5,993 nt of DNA, taken from Chloroflexota bacterium (GTDB taxonomy: Bacteria > Chloroflexota > Limnocylindria > Limnocylindrales > CSP1-4). Below the pieces are notes generated by a model. The model worked only from the letters and a program-made list of their open reading frames with translations, was not told the DNA's origin and searched no databases. This document shows positions 1 to 5,301 of the stretch, piece after piece; position 1 is the first letter of the stretch; every line of letters begins with the position of its first letter. Position numbers and translations under genes: made by a program. Where the stretch lies: positions 6,270 to 12,262 of the forward strand of contig PMIQ01000237.1 in the NCBI GenBank assembly GCA_003157175.1, given 5' to 3'.

Positions 1-5
1 TTCAT
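1..5 (-). CDS. Probable start of the next gene of the transporter operon (only the first codon is in the window)
   Basis: On the minus strand an ATG lies at 5-3, preceded by the purine-rich Shine-Dalgarno AGAGGA (plus-strand 10-15) with a 4-base spacer. This follows the stop of the second permease by 62 bases, in the same direction. In CUT2 sugar importers the substrate-binding protein is usually encoded in the same operon as the ATPase and permeases, and none is found elsewhere in the window. The best inference is therefore a periplasmic or lipoprotein sugar-binding protein starting here. The second codon begins AA, which fits the Lys or Asn often found after Met in signal peptides, but that is weak evidence. 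The gene body is not visible, so its identity is a guess. Confidence 0.4.
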
Positions 6-67
6 TTTGTCCTCTGCTCTCTCTCTTGGTTACAAGAAACGCGAGTCCTTAACAACCAACCTCCTCT

Positions 68-1078
68 CTACTTGGCATTGCGAAGCTGGTAGGAACCATA
101 TGCGACGGCCCCGATGACGATGACGCCCTCGACCGTGTCCCGAAGCTCTGGCGGATACCCGAGCACGTTCAACAGCGCGAACAGCGCCTGCATCGTGAGA
201 CCGCCGGCAATTGCCGCGGCTACTGTGCCCCGACCACCTGTGAGGGCCGCTCCGCCTATGACAGCGGCGGAGATGGCCTGGAATTCATATCCATTGCCCA
301 CGTTGACCGACACACCGGCGTAACCGCCCAGGAGAATCCCTGCAACGACGGCGGAGAGGGCTGAGACGACAAATGCAAGGGTCTTAGTGCCTGCCACATC
401 GATGCCGGCCAGATCAGCGGCGCGAGAGTTTCCACCAACCGCGTAGATCCGCTTGCCGAAGTTAGACCGCTGAAGCAGCCAGTACAGCAGCAGTCCAGTG
501 ACAAATAGAACAACAATCGAGTTGGGCAAGGTGCCAAGAACGGGGAAGTTGTTGATCGCGTCGCGACCGAACATCCTGAAGTTTGCGGGTAGGTTGCCCA
601 GAGGTGTCCCACCGGTGATGTAGTTCACCGCCCCCACGAGTATGAGCATCATCCCGAGCGTGGCCACGAAGGATGGGACGTGGAGCCGAGTTACTATGAA
701 ACCATTTACAACACCGACGACGACCCCGAGCACGATCATCACCGCGAAGACCATCGGCGTGGAGCTGGGGTCGCCGTTGGCGATGGTCGCCGACATCGTC
801 ACAACGACGGTGATGAGCGATCCGACCGATAGGTCGAACTCGCCAGAGACGATCACGAACAACTCGCCCGCTGCGAGGATGGCCAGCGCTGCCCCGTTCT
901 TGAAGATGGACACGAAGTTGTATGTCGGGGCCTGGCTGTATATCGCCAGCAGAAGTGCCAACAGAATCAAGAAGATCGGAGGAGTACTCCGCACAGTACG
1001 CAGCGCCCGAACGCCCAGACTCGCCTCGCTGGGTCCCATTGAGACTCGATCGATGGGGGCTGGGGTCTCGAGTGTCAT
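68..1078 (-). CDS. CUT2-family sugar ABC transporter permease (second permease)
   Basis: This is an integral inner-membrane subunit that should form half of the channel of a ribose/galactose/xylose-type (CUT2, RbsC-like) importer. The 336 residues match the family length. After a polar N-terminus of about 33 residues, hydrophobic segments run to the C-terminus. Family hallmarks are visible: GEFDLSVG at 79-86 (usual form GGIDLSVG), VPSFVATLG at about 134-142, the cytoplasmic FGKRIYAVGGN loop at 207-217 that should contact the ATPase, and IGGAALTGGRG at about 274-284. The ATG overlaps the stop of the preceding permease gene by four bases (ATGA), and AAGAGG lies 5 bases upstream of it, so start and coupling are well supported. 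The protein differs clearly from the neighbouring permease, pointing to a heterodimeric channel. Substrate unknown. Confidence 0.95.
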   Translation of the reverse strand: MTLETPAPIDRVSMGPSEASLGVRALRTVRSTPPIFLILLALLLAIYSQAPTYNFVSIFKNGAALAILAAGELFVIVSGEFDLSVGSLITVVVTMSATIANGDPSSTPMVFAVMIVLGVVVGVVNGFIVTRLHVPSFVATLGMMLILVGAVNYITGGTPLGNLPANFRMFGRDAINNFPVLGTLPNSIVVLFVTGLLLYWLLQRSNFGKRIYAVGGNSRAADLAGIDVAGTKTLAFVVSALSAVVAGILLGGYAGVSVNVGNGYEFQAISAAVIGGAALTGGRGTVAAAIAGGLTMQALFALLNVLGYPPELRDTVEGVIVIGAVAYGSYQLRNAK

Positions 1079-2082
1079 CGCCGCCTCTTGTTTATGCGAT
1101 ACGTGTACACGGCGACGGCGCCGATGATGATCACGCCACGCGCCACGTTCTGAAGAAACTCATCAACCTGGAGCGAATTGAAGGAGGTGTCCAGAACGAA
1201 CAGGATCATGACGCCCGCGAGTGTGCCCCAAACGCCGCCTCGCCCGCCGCTCAGGGCCGTCCCACCCAGGACGACGGCGGCGATCGACTCAAGGGAGTAG
1301 TTGCCATCGGGGCCGATCCAAGGCGCTCCCGACTTGATGCGGGCTGCCAAGTACAAGCCCGTCACGACCGCCGTGAGAGCGCAGATCACATGGGCGGCAA
1401 TGATCACTCGGTGTGATTTAATGCCAGACAGGCGAGCGACTTCCTCACTCCCGCCGACCGCATACATGTGGTGCCCCATAGTCGTGTAGCGCAGGAGGAT
1501 CCAGACTGCGGCGACCACTCCCCCAAGAAGAATGAAAGGCACGAGAATTGGGCCGAAGTAGCCATACGCCAGGTACTGGAACTGATCTGGCACGGCGCCA
1601 GAGTAGTCTTGGAACGAGGCGTTGAGAACGCCACTGAGAATGAAACTCATACCCAGTGTGGCCACGAATGGATTCACACGAAGCTTGGTGATCACAAGGC
1701 CATTGGCGAGACCAACGAGGGCGCCAATCGCCAGGACGACCACCACCCCGAGAGCCATCTTGTTCGGGTCGTCGTTCATGATCGCCGACGAGTAGGTAGC
1801 CGAAACGCTGATGAGATAGGAAACGGAAAGGTCGATCGAGCCAACTATGAGCACGCACGTTTGACCCATGGCGACGATGCCAAGACCGACGGACCTAGAA
1901 AGGACTGACTCGAGCGCGTCGATCGAAAGGAGTGTCCCCTCGTTGGCAACGCTAACGACGATCGAGGCCAGCAGGTATATGACGCCGAGCACGACGAATA
2001 TCGGTGCGCTGCCCGCCCGCAGGATCTTCCGGCCGATGAGAACCAGGCGTGTCTTCGGCCGAAGCGAGGTTAAATCCGTCAT
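1075..2082 (-). CDS. CUT2-family sugar ABC transporter permease (first permease)
   Basis: This 335-residue inner-membrane protein belongs to the same permease family (Pfam BPD_transp_2) as its downstream neighbour. Multiple hydrophobic segments begin at about residue 26. Visible motifs are GSIDLSVS at 81-88, VNPFVATLG at about 136-144, the MGHHMYAVGGS cytoplasmic loop at 202-212 with SGIKSH after it, and IAAVVLGGTALSGGRG at 267-282. In the first motif the last glycine of the usual GGIDLSVG is serine, a mild departure. The C-terminus is very basic (NKRRR), as expected for a cytoplasmic tail. Its ATG overlaps the TGA of the ATPase gene by four bases, and its own TGA overlaps the next ATG in the same way. 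The three transporter genes are therefore almost certainly co-transcribed and translationally coupled. The imported substrate cannot be told from the permease. Confidence 0.95.
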   Translation of the reverse strand: MTDLTSLRPKTRLVLIGRKILRAGSAPIFVVLGVIYLLASIVVSVANEGTLLSIDALESVLSRSVGLGIVAMGQTCVLIVGSIDLSVSYLISVSATYSSAIMNDDPNKMALGVVVVLAIGALVGLANGLVITKLRVNPFVATLGMSFILSGVLNASFQDYSGAVPDQFQYLAYGYFGPILVPFILLGGVVAAVWILLRYTTMGHHMYAVGGSEEVARLSGIKSHRVIIAAHVICALTAVVTGLYLAARIKSGAPWIGPDGNYSLESIAAVVLGGTALSGGRGGVWGTLAGVMILFVLDTSFNSLQVDEFLQNVARGVIIIGAVAVYTYRINKRRR

Positions 2083-3602
2083 GCTGGCACCGACGCCTTC
2101 TCGCCGGTGGCCATGAACATCACGTCATCTTCAGTCGCCCCCGATGGCAACTCGCCTTGGATCGACCCGTTCCGCATGACGAGGATGCGATCGCTCATAC
2201 CGAGGAGCTCGGGCAGTTCTGAGGAAATCATGACGATCGCCGCTCCTCTTCGAGCAAGACTCCGCATCAGGTCGTGGATGCCGGCCTTCGCGCCGACATC
2301 GATACCTCGGGTCGGCTCGTCGAAGATGAAGACGCGACTGCGTGTCGCCAGCCACTTAGCTAGCACGACCTTCTGTTGGTTACCGCCGCTCACAAAGCGG
2401 ACCTCTTGATCGATGCTTGTGGCACGCAGATCTACATTTGCCGCCAGCTCGCGGACGGATACCGGGTGTGGCAATCGCGAATCGAGCAAGCGCCCCATGC
2501 TGCGCATGGCTAGCAGCATGTTGTTGCGAATCGACAGCGACAGGACCAGACCTTCGGCCTTGCGATCCTCGGTGAGAAACGCGACGCCTCGGCGCACGGC
2601 CTGGCGTGGCGATCGAATGTGAACACGTTCGCCACCGAGCTCGATGGCGCCGGAGTCGAAGGGGGCAACGCCGAAGAGGGCCTCGGCAAGTCCGGAACGA
2701 CCCGAACCGGCCAGACCTCCAATGCCCAAGATCTCGCCGGCCCGGACTTCGAAGTTGATGTCGTGGAGGCGTCGGGTCACGTTGCCGTCGCGGACGGCCA
2801 TCATGACCTCGCCCAACTCCTCGCTCGTCGCATGAGGCGGGAAGTAGTCTTCGAGATCGCGGCCGACCATCATCCGCACGAGATCTGACATGTTCGTTTC
2901 GGTCACGCCGACCGTGGCCACCTTGCGTCCGTCCCTCAAGACAGTCACCCGGTCGGCCACTTCGTATATCTCGCGCAGCCGATGCGAGATATAGACGATC
3001 CCCATGCCCTTCTTCTGGAGCACTCGGACCTGTCCGAACAGGGCCTCGACCTCATGAGGCGACAACGAGGCCGTTGGCTCGTCCATGACCAGGATTCGCG
3101 AGTCGAATGAGAGCGCCTTGGCGATCTCGACGGTCTGCTGCTGAGCTACAGAAAGGTGCGCTACCAGGTCATCGGGAGCGATCGTGCCGCTCGGATCCAC
3201 TTGAGCCAGGAGGCGGCCTGTCGCCGAGTCCATGGCCCTCCGGTCCACGATCGGACCACGCCGAGGCTCTCGACCGAGGAAGATATTCTGGGCAACGGTT
3301 CGTTCGGGCAGGAGATTGAATTCCTGGTAGATGATGCTGATGCCCTTGATCTGGGCGTCCCTGGGGTGCCTGAAGGTAACCGGCTGGCCCTCGAGGGTGA
3401 TCGTCCCGGCATCCGGCCGGTACGCGCCCGAGAGGATCTTCATAAGCGTCGACTTCCCCGCTCCGTTCTCGCCCAGAACGGCGTGAACCTCGCCCGCTCG
3501 CAATTCGAAGTCGACGTCCGAGAGAACGGGCACACCGAAGAAGCTCTTTCCAATTCCGCTCATCTGCAAGAGGAGCGGGCCGTCGGTGGCTGGTTGGGTC
3601 AT
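2079..3602 (-). CDS. CUT2-family sugar ABC transporter ATP-binding protein (RbsA/MglA-like, two ABC domains)
   Basis: This cytoplasmic ATPase would power sugar import; its 507 residues match the RbsA/MglA/XylG family. The first nucleotide-binding domain is complete: Walker A GENGAGKST at 44-52, Q-loop Gln93, signature LSVAQQQ at 150-156, Walker B with Asp174-Glu175 in LVMDEPTAS, and switch His207. The second domain has the degenerate P-loop normal for the family (GLAGSGRS, Arg302 in place of Lys), signature VSGGNQQ at 404-410, and Walker B Asp428-Glu429 inside DEPTRGIDVGAK, a hallmark of this family. The ATG at 3602-3600 is preceded by GAGGGTG (plus-strand 3611-3617) with an 8-base spacer, which supports the start. 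Its TGA overlaps the first permease start. The usual upstream binding-protein gene is absent. The exact sugar is not predictable; RbsA, MglA, XylG and AraG relatives look alike. Confidence 0.97.
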   Translation of the reverse strand: MTQPATDGPLLLQMSGIGKSFFGVPVLSDVDFELRAGEVHAVLGENGAGKSTLMKILSGAYRPDAGTITLEGQPVTFRHPRDAQIKGISIIYQEFNLLPERTVAQNIFLGREPRRGPIVDRRAMDSATGRLLAQVDPSGTIAPDDLVAHLSVAQQQTVEIAKALSFDSRILVMDEPTASLSPHEVEALFGQVRVLQKKGMGIVYISHRLREIYEVADRVTVLRDGRKVATVGVTETNMSDLVRMMVGRDLEDYFPPHATSEELGEVMMAVRDGNVTRRLHDINFEVRAGEILGIGGLAGSGRSGLAEALFGVAPFDSGAIELGGERVHIRSPRQAVRRGVAFLTEDRKAEGLVLSLSIRNNMLLAMRSMGRLLDSRLPHPVSVRELAANVDLRATSIDQEVRFVSGGNQQKVVLAKWLATRSRVFIFDEPTRGIDVGAKAGIHDLMRSLARRGAAIVMISSELPELLGMSDRILVMRNGSIQGELPSGATEDDVMFMATGEKASVPA

Positions 3603-3609
3603 CGTGGCG

Positions 3610-3813
3610 TCACCCTCGAGTTGCCTGAGCTGGGAAGACGCTGTGCCATGCGTCGAGCAGGATCGCCATTACATCGCAACGGGCGAACGCCATCCGTCCG
3701 GCGGCCTCCGACCGCCCGCGGCCACGATCGCCGCATACCCCCTCACACTGCACGCACTGCGCCGAACCCGTCGTCGCCACCGGCATAGGAACCTTTGTCG
3801 AACGCGAGACCAC
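3610..3813 (-). CDS. Candidate small cysteine-containing protein or leader peptide, 67 codons
   Basis: I do not recognise this protein, and it may not be expressed. The case for it is translational: a GTG at 3813-3811 sits 6 bases after AGGAGGAG (plus-strand 3820-3827), close to an ideal Shine-Dalgarno, and the frame stays open for 67 codons. Its TGA (3612-3610) overlaps the ATPase ribosome-binding site, with 7 bases between stop and ATPase ATG, as in coupled operons. The peptide has a CVQCEGVC cluster (residues 20-27) and Cys46. The middle is Arg/Gly rich, and a short hydrophobic stretch follows (about 47-56). The cluster could suggest metal binding, but this is speculation. The frame continues upstream to an ATG at 4128, but that extension is Ser/Arg/Pro-rich, has no good ribosome site and looks non-coding. 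A regulatory leader peptide or chance are the alternatives. Confidence 0.27.
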   Translation of the reverse strand: MVSRSTKVPMPVATTGSAQCVQCEGVCGDRGRGRSEAAGRMAFARCDVMAILLDAWHSVFPAQATRG

Positions 3814-3819
3814 CGATTG

Positions 3820-3827
3820 CTCCTCCT
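3820..3827 (-). promoter_or_regulatory. Strong Shine-Dalgarno (AGGAGGAG) without an obvious known gene
   Basis: The minus-strand AGGAGGAG matches the anti-Shine-Dalgarno better than the sites before any recognised gene here. It is followed after 6 bases by GTG. It either starts the 67-codon frame that ends just before the transporter ATPase, or is left over from a lost gene, for example a displaced binding-protein gene. A chance match is possible in GC-rich DNA. Confidence 0.4.
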
Positions 3828-4137
3828 GATGCCTGAGCACCCGTGACGAGTCGCAAGGCGCGCCAGAGGACCGATGGAAAACCTTTTCTGCAGAGATGCT
3901 AGCGCGGCTGGTCAAGGGGCGTTGAGCACGTGAGTCCGAGGGAGGGCGGACGTTATCCGAGCGCGGATTTGAGCATGTTTCTGCGTGCGAAGGTGTTCCG
4001 CGGCGATCTAAGCCGTCTGCATTCGAGTCCGAGTAGCCTGCTGCTTGCTTCTCTACGGCGCAAGGCGACGGCATAGCAAAGGTTTCCTTATGAGTGCCGA
4101 GGAACGGTGCTGTGGAGGACCGCGGCATGGGTTCCGG
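3828..4137. other. Non-coding stretch between the FAD remnant and the transporter leader
   Basis: No convincing gene is seen here. The minus-strand frame that spans it has a biased Ser/Arg/Pro composition and no domain motifs. The stretch should hold the promoter of the transporter operon. The recognisable pieces are a LacI-like palindrome at 3877-3888 and a TTGACC (-35-like) on the minus strand at 3910-3915. No good -10 hexamer lies 16-18 bases after TTGACC; TAGCAT (3896-3901) is too close. A short AAGG-TTT-CCTT inverted repeat (4079-4089) is too small to assign. No tRNA, CRISPR or insertion-sequence end was seen. Confidence 0.5.
3877..3888. promoter_or_regulatory. Candidate operator palindrome (LacI-family-like)
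   Basis: GAAAACCTTTTC is an inverted repeat with 5-base arms (GAAAA/TTTTC) around a CC centre. This A-tract/T-tract layout resembles LacI/CcpA-type operators, whose centre is more often CG. It lies about 64 bases upstream of the GTG of the small leader frame and about 275 bases upstream of the ATPase ATG. It also sits 21 bases downstream of a minus-strand TTGACC, where a repressor would block transcription. AT-rich symmetry stands out in this GC-rich surrounding. LacI-family regulation is common for CUT2 importers, but no regulator gene is in the window. The arms are short, so chance is possible. Confidence 0.28.
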
Positions 4138-4356
4138 CTACCTCGAGAATGGCGCGGCGTCTCGCCGTGCACGAATCTTGGCCATCGCGGTTCGAGCGGC
4201 CCGCCGCCCGAGGACCAACGACATCCCCAGCCCGGCCCCGTATCCCGCGTGAAAGACCCCGCCGGCTTTGGCGTCGGCGGCCACGGACGCTGGGGCGAGA
4301 CCCGCTATGCCTGCCCCTACCACCAGCACGTCGATCTTTGCCTGGTCCTGGCTCAT
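4138..4356 (-). pseudogene. Internally deleted FAD-dependent oxidoreductase remnant (72 codons)
   Basis: The predicted peptide opens with a classic dinucleotide-binding motif, DVLVVGAGIAGLA (residues 9-21, Gly14, Gly16, Gly19). This is how large FAD-dependent dehydrogenases of the fumarate reductase/succinate dehydrogenase type begin. Within about ten residues it switches to GGVFHAGYGAGLGMSLVLGR (32-51), then RRAARTA. That resembles the extreme C-terminus of the same enzymes, where a GLYAAG-like strand and a glycine-rich helix contact FAD. Such enzymes are usually about 450-550 residues, so roughly 400 residues are missing from the middle while frame and stop survive. A functional flavoenzyme is not possible. 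No strong ribosome-binding site precedes the ATG. The best reading is a decaying gene with an in-frame internal deletion; a mis-assembly collapse is the main alternative. The subfamily is uncertain. Confidence 0.6.
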
Positions 4357-4411
4357 TTGCGGGACTCGCTCTCTCGTGGATGGGTTCGTTCGGGGACGCG
4401 CGGTGAATTGG

Positions 4412-4459
4412 TCTCTCGGCGGCGGCCCCTCGTAGGCGGTACGGGCGCCGCCCCAGAGA
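4412..4459 (-). terminator. GC-rich hairpin just after the isomerase gene, terminator-like
   Basis: Beginning 5 bases after the isomerase stop, the minus-strand RNA can form a long stem. TCTCT (4459-4455) pairs with AGAGA (4416-4412). Inside a small internal loop, GGCGGCGCCC (4452-4443) pairs with GGGCCGCCGCC (4428-4418) with one bulged C, around a 14-base loop. This is about 15 base pairs, mostly G-C. No U-tract follows, so it is not a classical Rho-independent terminator. It would fit the U-poor hairpins proposed in GC-rich bacteria, or an mRNA 3'-end stabiliser. It separates the oxidoreductase/isomerase unit from the FAD remnant and transporter. Confidence 0.5.
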
Positions 4460-4464
4460 AGCGA

Positions 4465-5298
4465 TCAGACGTGGGCAACGAAGCGCTCCTTGACCTTGGT
4501 CATCAGATCGTCAAGGGGCATCGCCCACACGTCGCGGTTGAAGATTTCGACCTCGATCGGGCCGAAGTACCCGGCCGCCTCGACTGCCTTGCGGAGGCGG
4601 CGCAGCTCGATCACGCCGTCGCCCATGAGCCCGCGGCCCATGAGCGGGTCGGGTGAGGGAACCAGCCAATCGGAGACGTGGAAGCCCAGGATTCGGTCGG
4701 CGGCGCGGCGAATCCCATCGTACACACAAGGATCCCACCAGACGTGGTACACGTCCACGACGACACCTACCAGGCTGGCAGGGAAGCATTCGGCAATCTC
4801 GTTCGCCTGAGCAAGGGTGACGATCACAGATCGGTCGCCGGCGAAGACCGGGTGGAGGGGCTCGATCCCGATCTTCACTTTCAGGCGCTCGGCGACCGGC
4901 AGGAGCGCGGCGATCCCCTCGACGACCTGCTGTCGCGCCCGATCCAGGTCCTTGTCCGGCGCCGGACCGCACACGAGCACGAGCAAGGGCGAGCCGAGCG
5001 TGGCCGCCTCCTCGAGAGCCCGCACGTTGTCCTCATGCCTGGACGCCACCTCGGCTTCCGTGGCCGCCGGAAAGAAACCTCCTCGACACAGGCTGGAGAC
5101 TCCGAGGCCAGCGTCGCGGATGAGCCCGGCCGTGGCCTCGAGCCCAAGCTCGTCGACCTTGTGCCGCCAGACTGAGATCGTCTTCACGCCATGCTGAACG
5201 CAAGCGTCCACCACGTCGCGCATCCCGTATGGATCAGCCGTGATCTGGTTGAAACTGAGCCGGACCTCAAGTCCGTCAGCCGCGGCGATGCCGGTCAC
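4465..5298 (-). CDS. Sugar phosphate isomerase/epimerase-like TIM-barrel protein
   Basis: This 277-residue cytoplasmic protein has the length and motifs of the xylose isomerase-like TIM-barrel (AP_endonuc_2) superfamily. These enzymes use a divalent metal to isomerise, epimerise or eliminate sugars and keto-sugars. Likely metal or catalytic ligands lie at strand ends: Glu146 in IGIEPLHP, Asp182 and His185 in VVVDVYHVWWDP, His207 in GFHVSDW, and Glu251 in GPIEVEIFN. The GDGVI segment (226-230) is also typical. The GTG start at 5298 is supported by TGGAGG (plus-strand 5307-5312) 8 bases upstream. It begins three bases after the stop of the oxidoreductase gene, so the two are one transcription unit and probably act on the same substrate. 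Inosose isomerase/dehydratase, ketose 3-epimerase and keto-glycoside lyase relatives share this fold, so the exact reaction is open. Confidence 0.92.
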   Translation of the reverse strand: MTGIAAADGLEVRLSFNQITADPYGMRDVVDACVQHGVKTISVWRHKVDELGLEATAGLIRDAGLGVSSLCRGGFFPAATEAEVASRHEDNVRALEEAATLGSPLLVLVCGPAPDKDLDRARQQVVEGIAALLPVAERLKVKIGIEPLHPVFAGDRSVIVTLAQANEIAECFPASLVGVVVDVYHVWWDPCVYDGIRRAADRILGFHVSDWLVPSPDPLMGRGLMGDGVIELRRLRKAVEAAGYFGPIEVEIFNRDVWAMPLDDLMTKVKERFVAHV

Positions 5299-5301
5299 GG
5301 G

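Noticed and set aside
296..303. Degenerate second P-loop of the ATPase (residues 296-303, Arg302) as a defect
   Set aside because: Lack of the Walker A lysine in the second domain is normal for RbsA/MglA-type ATPases. The numbers given are residue positions.
642..1127. A 161-codon plus-strand frame rich in Thr and Ser
   Set aside because: It is the antisense shadow of permease transmembrane segments and carries no motif or ribosome site.
3700..3716. Small hairpin GGCGG/CCGCC
   Set aside because: It has a five-base stem and seven-base loop in GC-rich DNA within the small candidate frame, with no adjacent U-tract. It is too weak to call a terminator or riboswitch.
3156..3788. A 210-codon plus-strand frame
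   Set aside because: Most of it is antisense to the N-terminal ABC domain of the ATPase, whose Walker and signature motifs are intact. It has no recognisable domain.
3896..3915. Minus-strand TTGACC and TAGCAT as a -35/-10 promoter pair
   Set aside because: The spacer is only 8 bases, far from the 16-18 expected, and no other good -10 lies at the right distance. The promoter is left unassigned.
3924..3934. CACGTG palindrome at about 3928-3933
   Set aside because: It is a six-base palindrome with no extended symmetry, expected by chance in DNA of this composition.
3610..4128. A 172-codon minus-strand frame filling the gap before the transporter
   Set aside because: It has biased Ser/Arg/Pro composition, no domain motifs and no ribosome-binding site at the ATG. 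Only its last 67 codons, from the GTG at 3813, have a good start signal, so only those are listed.
4045..4656. A 203-codon plus-strand frame
   Set aside because: It lies opposite the isomerase C-terminus and the FAD remnant, which have clear motifs. Its own composition (Arg/Gly/Pro/His) is typical of an antisense frame in GC-rich DNA.
4678..5175. A 165-codon plus-strand frame
   Set aside because: It is fully antisense to the isomerase, whose metal-ligand motifs establish the true frame.
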